Below are positions 1 to 9,189 of a DNA stretch of 64,000 nt, piece by piece. This stretch comes from Candidatus Altimarinota bacterium. Its GTDB lineage: Bacteria > Patescibacteriota > Gracilibacteria > JAUYGZ01. Position 1 is the stretch's first letter; each line of letters opens with the position of its first letter. The stretch lies in assembly GCA_029233985.1 (NCBI GenBank), contig JARGOK010000001.1, forward strand, positions 557,096 through 621,095. Direction: 5' to 3'. The notes below the pieces were generated by a model. The model made no database searches. It saw only the letters and a list, made by a program, of their open reading frames with translations, and was not told the origin of the DNA. The position numbers were made by a program, and so were the translations under genes.

Positions 1-624
1 TTGGTTTCCAGTGAGGAAGTAGGCTTTATCATCCCCTCTTTCTTGAGCTGGGAAATCCCAGTCCTTGTGCGGCTTGAATTTTTTTCCGAGATCGTATCCT
101 GCTTGAGCTGCTGCTTGGTTTCCCGAAACAATATCAGCTCCTTTTGAGGCGAATTGATCGGCTAAAACTTGTTTGTAGATTTCTATATCTACTCCAAGCA
201 TTGCAAAAGCAGCAGCGAGTCCGACGGTATTAAACATAATGGCATTGCCTGCTACCTCGACAGCTGTCTTGAAGAGCGGGAGAGAAATATAATGGAGATC
301 TTCTCTGGTCTTGTCTTCATCTTTAAGTTTGATTTTTTTTTCATCAACAATAATCACTCCTCCTGATTCCATCTGGTCCTGATATTTCCTCACCGTGTTT
401 TTATCGAGTGCGAGAAGAATATGAGTCTTGCTGTCGTGAGAGTGAATTTTCTCGTCAGCTGCACGTGCCCATAGCACATTGTGGCCACCTTTGATTAATG
501 ATGGATATTCATCATTATCATGGACATAGTACCCCAGTCGGAGCATTACTTTTCCAAAGTTAAACCCAACGGTTTTGATCCCTTGACCCGCAGGTCCTCC
601 GACACAAAAAGTAATATCTTTCAT
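1..624 (-). CDS. 2-oxoacid:acceptor (ferredoxin) oxidoreductase, alpha subunit, 3'-truncated by window edge
   Basis: This reading frame starts at the ATG complementary to 622-624 and runs off the left edge, so only about 208 N-terminal residues are visible. The start MKDITFCVGGPAGQGIKTVG, followed by EYPSLIKGGHN near residue 42, is the hallmark of the gamma domain of 2-oxoacid:ferredoxin oxidoreductases (KorA/PorA/VorA type with gamma fused in front of alpha). Family knowledge: these enzymes oxidise 2-oxoacids to acyl-CoA using thiamine pyrophosphate and Fe-S clusters and reduce ferredoxin. The beta subunit should lie to the left, outside the window. The 213-bp gap upstream contains a perfect 10-bp palindrome TTGACGTCAA at 689-698 that could serve a regulator. 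Substrate cannot be decided from this fragment. Confidence 0.85.
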   Translation of the reverse strand, partial: MKDITFCVGGPAGQGIKTVGFNFGKVMLRLGYYVHDNDEYPSLIKGGHNVLWARAADEKIHSHDSKTHILLALDKNTVRKYQDQMESGGVIIVDEKKIKLKDEDKTREDLHYISLPLFKTAVEVAGNAIMFNTVGLAAAFAMLGVDIEIYKQVLADQFASKGADIVSGNQAAAQAGYDLGKKFKPHKDWDFPAQERGDDKAYFLTGNQ

Positions 625-837
625 AAGTATATTTCAGCCAAAAGAGTACACCAAGTGTAGTTGATGCCATACAGAACTCCAACCGTTTTTGACGTCAAGA
701 CTCCTCAACAAGAAAAGGCGGTATTAGCGAGAACCATGCCTCTTTGACTTCATTGTGTTCCCGAGAGGAATCTCTTTATTTCTTTGCTTCCACTACTCTT
801 TATACTTTAACTGGGGCAACAAAACTGCGAAGTACTT

Positions 838-1569
838 TTAGACAAGACTCTCAAGTGCCATGACTCCAACCAAGAGGATCATGATAATTGGCACATGTAC
901 CAAATACACAAGAAGCGCATTCTGACCAAGTTTTTTAAAGAATTGAACTCCTCGCGTCTCCCTTGAAACTAATGGGTGGTTTTTCAAGATAATTTTTAAT
1001 GGACCTGAAACCAGAACCCCAAAACATATCCAAGCCAACCATGGGAAAATTGGGAACCAATCAATTGACCTGAATCCCTCCATCTTCGAACCAAGAACAA
1101 TTCCTCCCCAAGAATTAGATTCTATCGAACCAATAAAAAATGGCAAAAAAATACTACAGATAAGCAGGAGAACAACTCTCCTTTTATTCCCTACCAGAGG
1201 AAGGAGAAGCAAGCCCCCTAGAGCTATCATATGTAAAATCCCAAACCTTATAAACTCATCTGGAATATACAGCCAAGTTGAGAATGAAACAAACAAAGCT
1301 GCTGCTGCAATGACCCCTAGCCTTTTGAGTTGCTTCTTTAGGAAGCTCCATTGAGACGAACTATTGCTAAAAGAGAGCTCGAGAGAGACCCCAACCAAAA
1401 CAAGAAAACTCACTCGAATCAAAAAACCAAATACAACCCAAGGAGTTGAACTAAAATTAATAAATAATATTTTGAGATAATTGAGTGCGAAAAAGAAATG
1501 AAAAATAATCATACTGAAAACTGTAGCTCCTCTCCAGATATCAAAATCGATAATTCGGTTTGTTTTCAT
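838..1569 (-). CDS. DUF1624 (heparan-alpha-glucosaminide N-acetyltransferase-like) membrane protein
   Basis: The 243-residue product is strongly hydrophobic, with roughly six to seven membrane segments. It opens with RIIDFDIWRGATVFSMIIFH, the typical N-terminal signature of DUF1624/COG3503 integral membrane proteins related to the YeiB/HGSNAT acyltransferase group. The function in bacteria is not established; transfer of acyl groups across the membrane to envelope sugars is the family-based guess. It is the last gene of a vanW-GNAT-DUF1624 set, with 8 bp between it and the GNAT gene, so co-transcription is likely. No Shine-Dalgarno sequence precedes the ATG. Confidence 0.7.
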   Translation of the reverse strand: MKTNRIIDFDIWRGATVFSMIIFHFFFALNYLKILFINFSSTPWVVFGFLIRVSFLVLVGVSLELSFSNSSSQWSFLKKQLKRLGVIAAAALFVSFSTWLYIPDEFIRFGILHMIALGGLLLLPLVGNKRRVVLLLICSIFLPFFIGSIESNSWGGIVLGSKMEGFRSIDWFPIFPWLAWICFGVLVSGPLKIILKNHPLVSRETRGVQFFKKLGQNALLVYLVHVPIIMILLVGVMALESLV

Positions 1570-1577
1570 AATAAGGA

Positions 1578-2042
1578 TTATTCTTCAGAAACACCTAGAG
1601 ATTTTTCCACTAAAAAGAATTTCCTTCCTTTTTTGTAACCTCTTCTTTTTGTGAACTCAAGCATGTATTCATTGTCTTCGTGGACAAGTGCCCACACATC
1701 AACACAACCCTTTTTATTTAGGTTTTCTAGCGCATGATCCATAAGCATAGAAGCTATGCCCTTTTTTCTATAGGCTGCTTTGACAATAATGTTCTCCACA
1801 TACGCTACCTTTGTGTATTGACTATATGAGACCATAATGATTCCTAGAAGTTTACCAGCGTCGCTGATTGCTTTTAGGAACAGGTCATGTGGGCTTTTGA
1901 TATACCCACTCATCATATGCTCTGTCAAAAAACTAGGTGGGCCATCATGATCCTGACACTCTGGAGTAGACTTTCCAAGTTGAATAATCTCTTTGTTATC
2001 GGATTCTTGAACCTCAACAATAGAAAACTCCATGGAAATCAT
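1578..2042 (-). CDS. GNAT-family N-acetyltransferase
   Basis: This 154-residue protein has the GNAT fold pattern: the central strand YVENIIVKAAYRKKGIASML (about residues 80-99) contains the acetyl-CoA binding R/Q-x-x-G-x-G/A loop as RKKGIA, and the tail contains FTKRRGYKKGRKFFLVEKSL, the usual beta-strand pair near the C-terminus. The substrate cannot be told. An internal ATG nine bases downstream (MEFSIVEV) is an equally plausible start. It lies 7 bp after vanW and 8 bp before the DUF1624 gene, suggesting one transcript of envelope-related genes. Confidence 0.8.
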   Translation of the reverse strand: MISMEFSIVEVQESDNKEIIQLGKSTPECQDHDGPPSFLTEHMMSGYIKSPHDLFLKAISDAGKLLGIIMVSYSQYTKVAYVENIIVKAAYRKKGIASMLMDHALENLNKKGCVDVWALVHEDNEYMLEFTKRRGYKKGRKFFLVEKSLGVSEE

Positions 2043-2049
2043 TTAAAAA

Positions 2050-3774
2050 TTAGATCTCTGTTGGAATGACAATTTCTTCTGGTTTTTTCTCTGGCTGATA
2101 AACGGTATTAATAATTCTCTCTTCGACTTCATCGCCCTTGATAATTTTCCAAGACCATTTTTTATGTAAGTTATTGATGGCTTTCATTGGTGTCATCTCC
2201 ACCCTTCTTCCATCAGTTGTTCCATAAAACTCCATCACCGTCTCGAAACCTGGCATCATTGAGGCAAAAATGAGAATAGGACCTGGGGTGTCATTTACAA
2301 ACCTGAGATCTTGGCGGGTTTCTTGGTAGACCGTGGCATCGAGACCGTAGCCATACTTGTGATAATAAACGACATCTAAACTGTGGTGTTTATGTTCTGT
2401 GAGAGGCATTCCAGCATTTATAACAGACCTGTACATTGTCGTGGAAGACTGACAAACACCGCCTCCTACTCCTTCTTTCACCTCACCACCGATAATAACC
2501 TTTGTCTTATAATATCCTTTCGCTTGAGTAATCCATCCTGACACGCGGTTGAATGAGAATTCTTCCCCTTGAGGAATAATCACTCCGGTAAAGATTTCCA
2601 AGCTCTTCCTGATGTTTTCCTCTCTCTCAGTATAACTCCCCATGGCGTAACTCGTCTGTCCCATTGAAAGTTGCTGAGGAAACTCGAGACCCTCTACTTC
2701 AGAAATGATTTTTGGTGTAAGGGTTTCATATTCAACATCTATTTTTCGTGTATCGGAAGAAGTGAGCACTCTGCTTTTTATTTGTTGGAAGAGATTTTCT
2801 TGGTCCATCTTTCTTCCTTTGCTGAAATCTCCAGCTAGCACTGCTTTTTGATAAGTCTCCCCATCATATTCTGAGACAATATTTTCTATTCCCTTCACCA
2901 CAACATCTGGAGACTTGGAATCATATTGCAATGCAAAGACTGCAATCCAATTTTTAACAAATGGTTCATTTAGTTCTACCAAACCTTCATCGTACTGAAT
3001 CTTTATCCACTGGTCACTATTATTAATAGTTACCTGAAGATGATCATCCTGATAATGAAGGTCAATGGGTTTCTCAATCGTAGCGAGAAGTAATTCATAG
3101 AGTCCCTGAATATCTTGTGTAGTTCGTCCTGGTTGAGGCTGATTGAAACGCACCTTGAGTGCAGGTGGCTTGTCATATGAATAAGCAATATCTTGGATGT
3201 GATCGCTAATTCTTTCTAGCTCGTTTTCCTCCACTGCCCATCCTGATTGCTCAGGTGAAATATTCCAGGTGAGGTCTTCCCATGCAAGTGAAGCATCTTT
3301 TGGCAGACGTTGCTGAGCGGAGAGGTACTGGTCGACAATTGACTCCAGCTTTATATCATCCACGAAAACGATAGGTTTGAAATTTATTTCATCTCCAGAG
3401 CTTGCCTGCACGTTTGAGAAATTGTACCACCAACTCGTCACATCAAAGACATAGGCAACCGTCTCAGGGATAGCGTAATGAACCCCAAGGTCTTGGTAAG
3501 AAAACCTCCCTCTTCCACCACTGTGAGATTCGAGAACGATTTCAGCATCACTGAGAGCGCCAAGCTTTTCTTCGAGAAAGTCTTCTACCTGCCAACGGTT
3601 CATTCCTTGGACTGTTTTCCCCAGAATAAAAACATCTTCGTCTAGCGTCCTAAACAGATCATGCCCCCAAGCAATAACGATTGGTGACAAGAAAATCAGC
3701 ACAGCAATTACAACTTGCCCCAATGCTCTGAGACGAGTTTTTTCTTCGAACTGGATCACTTCAGTGTCTCTCAT
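2050..3774 (-). CDS. VanW family cell-wall protein
   Basis: The 574-residue protein has one N-terminal membrane anchor (about residues 17-38), then a long extracytoplasmic region with the alternating pattern of the putative peptidoglycan-binding domains found in YoaR/VanW proteins. A VanW domain occupies about residues 390-520: IIPQGEEFSFNRVSGW, then the GVGGGVCQSSTTMYRSVINA motif and the HKHHSLDVVYY segment. VanW proteins occur in some vancomycin-resistance clusters and widely in Gram-positive-type and CPR genomes; their biochemical role is unknown. No vanH/A/X genes are present, so this is a general envelope protein rather than a resistance locus. Confidence 0.88.
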   Translation of the reverse strand: MRDTEVIQFEEKTRLRALGQVVIAVLIFLSPIVIAWGHDLFRTLDEDVFILGKTVQGMNRWQVEDFLEEKLGALSDAEIVLESHSGGRGRFSYQDLGVHYAIPETVAYVFDVTSWWYNFSNVQASSGDEINFKPIVFVDDIKLESIVDQYLSAQQRLPKDASLAWEDLTWNISPEQSGWAVEENELERISDHIQDIAYSYDKPPALKVRFNQPQPGRTTQDIQGLYELLLATIEKPIDLHYQDDHLQVTINNSDQWIKIQYDEGLVELNEPFVKNWIAVFALQYDSKSPDVVVKGIENIVSEYDGETYQKAVLAGDFSKGRKMDQENLFQQIKSRVLTSSDTRKIDVEYETLTPKIISEVEGLEFPQQLSMGQTSYAMGSYTEREENIRKSLEIFTGVIIPQGEEFSFNRVSGWITQAKGYYKTKVIIGGEVKEGVGGGVCQSSTTMYRSVINAGMPLTEHKHHSLDVVYYHKYGYGLDATVYQETRQDLRFVNDTPGPILIFASMMPGFETVMEFYGTTDGRRVEMTPMKAINNLHKKWSWKIIKGDEVEERIINTVYQPEKKPEEIVIPTEI

Positions 3775-3852
3775 AAATAGAAAAAATCAGCTCATTTATT
3801 ATATGGTGTGTTGTGGCAAAGAGAAAGCGTTTGTGCTGTCTGAATTCGCTTC

Positions 3853-3895
3853 TTGACTTCAGCTTCTCTTTTGATATTATACCCCTATGGGGTAT
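3853..3895 (+). promoter_or_regulatory. Promoter of the copper operon with overlapping CsoR-type operator
   Basis: TTGACT at 3853-3858 and TATTAT at 3875-3880 form a sigma70-like promoter with a 16-bp spacer. Directly on the -10 end and the expected start point lies the perfect inverted repeat ATACCCC-TAT-GGGGTAT at 3879-3895. GC-rich TACCCC/GGGGTA repeats of this kind are the known operator type of copper-sensing CsoR, and a csoR gene lies 2 kb downstream. The placement would let CsoR block RNA polymerase until Cu(I) releases it. Confidence 0.8.
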
Positions 3896-3916
3896 CTAAT
3901 AATTAATTCTACTCTT

Positions 3917-5560
3917 ATGAAAAAAATGCTCTCTCAGCACACTATGATATTATCGATGATTGTCATCGTTTTCATTTCCCTCTCGGGCTGTACACTGACC
4001 ATGGAGAAAGCAAGCATGGATATGGACCATGAGATGATGATTGATGTACCATGCCACCAGATGCCAGACGGTACGATGATGGGAAATTGTGATGAAACAT
4101 CATCAGAAGCCCTTCCTTATTCTCAAAGCACTGAAGGTCTCTCGCCTGCTCTCCCCTCTGAAGTAGTCGAATTAGGAGATGGAGAGAGCTACGATTTAGT
4201 TGCCAAGATGGTCTCAAAGGAGATCAATGGTAATATCGTGAAAATGCTGGGTTACAATGGAATGATCCCCGGACCGATGCTAAAGGTGAAGCAAGGATCA
4301 CAAGTGACGATTAATTTTACGAATCAGACGGATGAAGAAGCCATGCTCCATTCACATGGTCTGCGACTCGAGAATCGTTTTGATGGAACAGCACTGGTGC
4401 AAAAACCTGTTCCTATTGGTGGAAGCTATACTTATGAGCTCATTTTCCCAGATACTGGTATTTATTGGTACCACCCACATATCAGAGAAGACTATACTCA
4501 AGAGCTTGGTCTTTATGGAAATTACTTCGTGCAATCTGAAGATCTAAACTACTGGTCACCTGTGAATCAGGAAGTTCCCTTAGTGCTGGACGACCTTATG
4601 ATGGATGATGAAGGAATCGTTTCTTTTGATAAGGAAAAAGCTTCTCATACTCTGATGGGGAGATTTGGTAACGTCATGCTGACGAATGGCGAAACAGATT
4701 GGGAGGTGGCAGTTAACATGAGAGATGTCGTCCGATTTTATGTCACGAATGTCTCCAATGCTCGGCCGTACCGTCTGACTATCCCAGGAGCGCAGATGAA
4801 ATGGGTAGGAGGTGATGCCAGCAAAGTCGAACGAGAAGAATTTTTAGAAGCTCTCATTCTCTCCCCTTCTGAGCGAGCAGTGATAGAAGTTCTCTTTGAA
4901 ACCCCAGGCCTTTTCAAAATCATGAATGACAACAAAGAAGGAACGACTGAACTCGGTTCTGTCACAGTCTCAAAACTCACCAGTGAAATGGATCACCGTG
5001 AAGCATTTAACAACGCCCGTGAAAACCAAGATGTCATTTCTGAGATCGACCCTTTCCGAGAATATTTTGACAGGCCTGTAGACAAAACCTTGGAGCTTAC
5101 AATGGATATGAATATGATGGAAGGAATGGAAATGAATATGGGAGCTAACCACAAGATCGAATGGGAGGATGAGATGAAGATGATGAACCAGTCTTCAACT
5201 TCTGAAAATCTTATTTGGAAACTTCTTGACCCTGAAACAGGGAAGGAAAATATGGACATCGATTGGAAATTTCAGAAGGGTGATGTCGTAAAAATTCGTC
5301 TCTTTAATGATCCGAACTCCATGCATCCTATGCAACACCCTATTCATCTCCATGGACAGAGATTTTTGGTACTGGAAACAAATGATGAGAGAAATACGAA
5401 TCTCGTCTGGAAAGACACCACTTTAGTTCAGACTGGCGATATTGTAGATATATTGGTTGAAATGTCGAACCCAGGAAAATGGATGCTACACTGTCACATA
5501 GCTGAACATCTCGAAGCTGACATGATGCTTGGCTTTGAAGTTTTGGATACTAATCTCTAA
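3917..5560 (+). CDS. Multicopper oxidase (CueO/laccase-like), predicted lipoprotein
   Basis: I place the start at 3917, not the in-frame ATG at 3887, because 3887 lies inside the CsoR operator at the expected transcription start. The 547-residue product begins with a lipoprotein signal (hydrophobic stretch then LSGC, Cys25). All four copper-binding motifs of multicopper oxidases are present: HSHG near residue 145, HPH near 185, HPMQHPIHLHG near 470, and HCHIAEHLEADMM near 525 with a Met as type-1 axial ligand. Two Met-rich stretches (after the lipobox, and MDMNMMEGMEMNMG near 395) resemble the copper-handling inserts of CueO. Likely role: oxidation of Cu(I) to less toxic Cu(II) outside the membrane. 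First gene of the copper island. Confidence 0.93.
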   Translation: MKKMLSQHTMILSMIVIVFISLSGCTLTMEKASMDMDHEMMIDVPCHQMPDGTMMGNCDETSSEALPYSQSTEGLSPALPSEVVELGDGESYDLVAKMVSKEINGNIVKMLGYNGMIPGPMLKVKQGSQVTINFTNQTDEEAMLHSHGLRLENRFDGTALVQKPVPIGGSYTYELIFPDTGIYWYHPHIREDYTQELGLYGNYFVQSEDLNYWSPVNQEVPLVLDDLMMDDEGIVSFDKEKASHTLMGRFGNVMLTNGETDWEVAVNMRDVVRFYVTNVSNARPYRLTIPGAQMKWVGGDASKVEREEFLEALILSPSERAVIEVLFETPGLFKIMNDNKEGTTELGSVTVSKLTSEMDHREAFNNARENQDVISEIDPFREYFDRPVDKTLELTMDMNMMEGMEMNMGANHKIEWEDEMKMMNQSSTSENLIWKLLDPETGKENMDIDWKFQKGDVVKIRLFNDPNSMHPMQHPIHLHGQRFLVLETNDERNTNLVWKDTTLVQTGDIVDILVEMSNPGKWMLHCHIAEHLEADMMLGFEVLDTNL

Positions 5561-5571
5561 TTTTTCTCCTT

Positions 5572-5856
5572 ATGGGTTCTTTGAATAATCTTGGCATGAT
5601 CTTACATATGCTCTCAGGTGTTGCTCTTCTCCTTGGATCCATCCTCTTTCTTCGATGGGCTTGGCTTCAAAAACCTGTTGAATTGATGAAGTGGGTCAAA
5701 TGGCTTGTCATCGCAGGTGTAATTGGTTCTCTCCTCTCAGCTGCTCTTGGGATCAGAGGGGGAAATCGGAAGCATAAAAAAATAATGAAAAACGATGAAA
5801 AAATGCTGGAAAGAATGATTGATAAAGATATGAGTAGCGAGAAAATTACTCAATAA
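5572..5856 (+). CDS. Small two-helix membrane protein of the copper operon
   Basis: The 94-residue protein has two hydrophobic helices (about residues 9-29 and 43-61) and a highly basic then mixed-charge tail. I do not recognise a family. It follows the multicopper oxidase by 11 bp and is followed by a perfect hairpin, so it is the last gene of the oxidase transcript. A role in copper handling is suggested only by position; the protein has no Cys and few His or Met residues that could bind copper. Confidence 0.6.
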   Translation: MGSLNNLGMILHMLSGVALLLGSILFLRWAWLQKPVELMKWVKWLVIAGVIGSLLSAALGIRGGNRKHKKIMKNDEKMLERMIDKDMSSEKITQ

Positions 5857-5864
5857 ACATAGTT

Positions 5865-5887
5865 AAATCCAGTCTGGGACTGGATTT
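5865..5887 (+). terminator. Strong hairpin after the oxidase transcript
   Basis: AAATCCAGTC-TGG-GACTGGATTT is a perfect 10-bp stem with a 3-base loop, just after the small membrane gene and before csoR. It lacks a long T-run (only TTT), so it may be an attenuating or processing hairpin rather than a full terminator, separating strong oxidase expression from the csoR-copA part. Confidence 0.6.
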
Positions 5888-5919
5888 AGGTCTGTTCTTC
5901 ACTCATGAAGCATAGACCT
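5888..5919 (+). other. Second stem-loop directly upstream of csoR
   Basis: AGGTCT at 5888-5893 pairs with AGACCT at 5914-5919, with an inner CTTCA/TGAAG stem (5898-5902 with 5906-5910). It abuts the preceding hairpin, so the csoR leader would carry two consecutive stem-loops. The role is unknown; it could protect the downstream csoR-copA message. Confidence 0.4.
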
Positions 5920-5941
5920 GAATAATTCACTTTCACTATAT

Positions 5942-6217
5942 ATGATAGAACCCTTTAAAGATAAGGCCATCAAAAGGCTCAAGCGAGCTAAAGGTCAGAT
6001 TGATGGCATCATCAAGATGATTGAAGAAGGAAAATACTGTAACGATATCACGACTCAAGTATTAGCTCTTCAAGGAGCCGTGAAAGGTGTCACCCCCCTC
6101 ATCTTAGAAAGTCACTTGAATACCTGTGGTGCGAAGCATTTGAACTCAAAGGATAAAGAGAGACGTGACAAATTCATTAAAGAAATCATTCGGACCTGCG
6201 AACTCTCTAGTCGCTAA
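5942..6217 (+). CDS. csoR: Copper-sensing transcriptional repressor CsoR
   Basis: This 91-residue all-helical protein has the metal-sensitive repressor (DUF156) pattern [20 protein letters not shown] and the Cu(I) ligand set Cys33, His58 and Cys62 (YC...ESH...NTC) that defines CsoR and excludes the RcnR and FrmR groups. CsoR tetramers bind GC-rich inverted repeats and release DNA on Cu(I) binding. The perfect repeat at 3879-3895 on the promoter of this island is the obvious target. The gene precedes copA by 8 bp. No strong operator copy was seen immediately upstream of csoR itself. Confidence 0.93.
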   Translation: MIEPFKDKAIKRLKRAKGQIDGIIKMIEEGKYCNDITTQVLALQGAVKGVTPLILESHLNTCGAKHLNSKDKERRDKFIKEIIRTCELSSR

Positions 6218-6225
6218 TCGAAGCC

Positions 6226-8406
6226 ATGAAAACCCAACGTTTTATCATAACCGGCATGAGCTGTGCCTCGTGTATAAGCCACATTGAAAAAGATGTAGGG
6301 AAGTTGGATGGGGTGAAGAGTATCTCAGTAAATCTTCCGGCTGAACGAGCCGAAGTTATTTTTGATGAAAAGAAGGTCACTGATCAGGATATTATCGATC
6401 AGGTAAAGAAAACAGGATACACTGCATCAATTTCTATTGCTGAAAAACAACAGGGCACGCATCACGACCATGCCTCTTCTGAGAAGGCTGCCTCTACTCG
6501 ATCGAAGTGGAACAAGATGATTTTTGGGATCATCATGAGTGTTGGTATCACCATCCTGATGTTTACTCCAGCTCTTCCTTTCAAGATGGACCTGATGGCA
6601 TTGGCTGCACTATCGGTGCTTCTCTACACCGGAAATGAATATTTCTTACGAGGGATACCATCTCTGTTTAAAGGTCGACCTCAAATGGACACGCTTATTG
6701 CACTGGGTTCTTCAGCTGCCTTTTTATACTCTATGTACTCAGTATTTATCCTGAATTCTCACAACGAGTACTTTATGGATGCCGCCTTTATTTCGACCTT
6801 TGTAATGATGGGTCGGTATTTGGAAGAGCGAACAAAAAATCAGGCTGGGAGTGCAATCAAGAAACTAATGGGATTGTCTGCGAAGAAAGCTCACTTGGTT
6901 ATTGGAAAAAATAAGACTCGAGATATCGACATTACTGAGGTGAAGATAGGAGACAACCTTTTGGTGAAGCCAGGCGAAAAGATTCCTACTGACGGAATTA
7001 TTATTACAGGTGCAGTGACACTAGATGAATCTATGGTGACGGGAGAAAGTGTTCCCGTAGAGAAGAAGGAGGGGGACAAAGTTATCGGAGCAACCGTAAA
7101 TGGGAACACTGCAATGAGTATTGAAGTGAAAAAAATTGGGGAAGAAACACTACTCTCTCAGATGATTGAATTGGTGAGACAAGCTCAAATGAGCAAAGCT
7201 CCTATTCAAAAACTCGTGGATATTATTTCGAGCTATTTTGTCTGGGGTGTTCTCTTGATAGCTGTCGTGACTTTTTCAGCTTGGACTTGGCATGGACTCG
7301 ACATGACAAATTCGCTTTTGATAACGGTTTCAGTATTAGTGATCGCATGTCCATGTGCTCTTGGTTTAGCGACTCCTATATCAATTGTTGTTGGGTCTGG
7401 GAAAGGAGCTCAATTGGGAATATTGATCAAGAGGTCTGAGAGCCTGGAGAAAGTGCATCAGATCACGACGATTTGTTTTGATAAGACGGGAACCATCACC
7501 AAAGGCCATCCAGAAATGCAGAGCTTTCAAGCTCTTGGAAAGCACAAGCCAAAAGAAGTATTGGAAGCTGCCTATGCTCTGGAGCTGCAATCCGAACACC
7601 CCCTTGCAAAAAGTATTGTCGAGTACTGTCAGAAGAAAAAAATAGCAGCAATTGAGGTAAAAAAATTTAGAGCTGAGATTGGGCTTGGAGTGACAGGTAT
7701 TGTAAACAAGAAGCACTATTTTCTTGGAAGCCAAAAGTATATGACTTCACTCAGTCGACCTCTGAATGGCGCTGAAAGATATTGCGAAGATCTTCATGAG
7801 CAAGGTCAGACCGTTCTTTTCGTTGCGAATTCAAAAGAGGTGATTGGATTTTTTGCTGTGGCTGATGCGGTGAAAGAAACCTCAAGGAAAGCAGTGAAGC
7901 TTCTTCACGACCGCGGCATCAAGATGGTGATGATGACAGGAGATCATTACCAAGTAGCACAGGCGATAGCAAAAGAAGTTGGGATAGATGAAGTAATTGC
8001 TGAAGTCTCCCCACAGCAAAAGACAAAAAAAATTAAGAGTCTTCAAAAAAAGGGTGAGATAGTAGCTATGGTGGGAGATGGGATCAATGACTCCCCTGCC
8101 TTGGCAACGGCTGATGTTGGAATCGCAATGGGAACTGGCACTGATGTCGCGATGGAGTCGGGTGACATTGTACTGGTAAAAGGCGACCTTATGAAAGCAG
8201 TGGAAGCAATTGAACTTTCCGAGGCAACTCTTCGGAACATCAAACAAAATCTCTTTTGGGCTTTTATCTATAATAGTCTTGGGATTCCCATTGCGGCACT
8301 AGGGTTTTTAAACCCAATAGTTTCTTCTGTAGCGATGGGGTTTTCTTCTCTCACTGTTGTTCTCAATGCTCTTCGGTTGAAATGGTTTCAAGTAAAGCAT
8401 TCTTAA
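6226..8406 (+). CDS. copA: Copper-exporting P-type ATPase CopA
   Basis: The 726-residue protein has one N-terminal heavy-metal-associated domain with GMSCASC (Cys13, Cys16), a His-rich linker (HHDH near residue 75), eight predicted membrane helices, the Cu(I) membrane motif CPC (Cys375-Pro-Cys377), TGES actuator loop, phosphorylation site DKTGT near 418, the SEHP nucleotide-binding motif near 457 and hinge GDGIND near 617. These are diagnostic of P1B-1 ATPases that pump Cu(I) out of the cytoplasm. A tail with [17 protein letters not shown] is standard. Co-transcribed with csoR. Confidence 0.96.
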   Translation: MKTQRFIITGMSCASCISHIEKDVGKLDGVKSISVNLPAERAEVIFDEKKVTDQDIIDQVKKTGYTASISIAEKQQGTHHDHASSEKAASTRSKWNKMIFGIIMSVGITILMFTPALPFKMDLMALAALSVLLYTGNEYFLRGIPSLFKGRPQMDTLIALGSSAAFLYSMYSVFILNSHNEYFMDAAFISTFVMMGRYLEERTKNQAGSAIKKLMGLSAKKAHLVIGKNKTRDIDITEVKIGDNLLVKPGEKIPTDGIIITGAVTLDESMVTGESVPVEKKEGDKVIGATVNGNTAMSIEVKKIGEETLLSQMIELVRQAQMSKAPIQKLVDIISSYFVWGVLLIAVVTFSAWTWHGLDMTNSLLITVSVLVIACPCALGLATPISIVVGSGKGAQLGILIKRSESLEKVHQITTICFDKTGTITKGHPEMQSFQALGKHKPKEVLEAAYALELQSEHPLAKSIVEYCQKKKIAAIEVKKFRAEIGLGVTGIVNKKHYFLGSQKYMTSLSRPLNGAERYCEDLHEQGQTVLFVANSKEVIGFFAVADAVKETSRKAVKLLHDRGIKMVMMTGDHYQVAQAIAKEVGIDEVIAEVSPQQKTKKIKSLQKKGEIVAMVGDGINDSPALATADVGIAMGTGTDVAMESGDIVLVKGDLMKAVEAIELSEATLRNIKQNLFWAFIYNSLGIPIAALGFLNPIVSSVAMGFSSLTVVLNALRLKWFQVKHS

Positions 8407-8415
8407 TATTTCCTC

Positions 8416-9189
8416 ATGGAACTCCTCGAAAACATCAGACTCTATGCCTTTGTTTTAAACAGTACTTTGTTTTTTCTTCTGGAAACTGTTTGGGAATTCA
8501 AACCTCAGACGGAGTCCCGATGGTCTCATCTCATGAAGAACTTTGGAATCGCTTTTTCAAACGGGATCATTTATGGGATCAGTTTTGCAATAGCCGCAGA
8601 CTGGATTGTGAGAACTACAGAACAGATGAACTTTGGATTGATGAATTGGCTGAACCTGCCATTGATCTGGGAAATTGTTTTAAGCCTTGTGATATTGGAT
8701 CTTGTTATCTATATATGGCATATCTTACTCCACCGCATCCCATTCCTATGGAGATTTCACATTGTTCATCATATCGATAGTCGTTTGGATTTTTCGACGG
8801 GAACTCGTTTTCACCTGGGAGAACTCATAGCGATGTCACTCTTTCACCTGCCAATCTTTTTTCTTCTTGGGCTTTCCTTTGAAGCGCTTATTTTAAATCA
8901 GGCTCTGATGCTAGTCTTTACTCAATTTCAACATGCAAATGTACAAATCCCTTCTAGAATAGATAATGTTCTTCGGAAAATTATGATTACTACTAATTTT
9001 CACCAAGTTCATCACTCCACCAAGAATCAGGAGTTTAATTCGAACTATGGGACGGTACTCTCATGTTGGGATTACCTAGGGAAAACTTATAATCCTCAAA
9101 GAAATATTCAAAGTATCGAAACAGGTATACAAAAAACCCCCAAGGTAATGAACTTTAGGGATATTATGAAGTTTCCTTTTCAGAAGTGA
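8416..9189 (+). CDS. Fatty acid hydroxylase / sterol desaturase superfamily membrane protein
   Basis: The 257-residue protein has about four membrane helices and the eight-histidine di-iron pattern of the superfamily: HILLH near residue 101, HIVHH near 115, and HQVHH near 198. Such enzymes hydroxylate or desaturate lipids using O2. It lies 9 bp after copA and so probably shares its transcript, which is unusual; a link to copper stress or membrane lipid change is only inferred. The need for O2 matches the oxygen-using multicopper oxidase in the same island. The substrate is unknown. Confidence 0.85.
   Translation: MELLENIRLYAFVLNSTLFFLLETVWEFKPQTESRWSHLMKNFGIAFSNGIIYGISFAIAADWIVRTTEQMNFGLMNWLNLPLIWEIVLSLVILDLVIYIWHILLHRIPFLWRFHIVHHIDSRLDFSTGTRFHLGELIAMSLFHLPIFFLLGLSFEALILNQALMLVFTQFQHANVQIPSRIDNVLRKIMITTNFHQVHHSTKNQEFNSNYGTVLSCWDYLGKTYNPQRNIQSIETGIQKTPKVMNFRDIMKFPFQK

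Noticed and set aside
2050-3774. Vancomycin resistance locus
   Set aside because: Only a VanW-type protein is present; vanH, vanA and vanX are missing.
7381-7734. Minus-strand frames inside copA
   Set aside because: Shadows of the CopA reading frame; CopA is fully supported by motifs.
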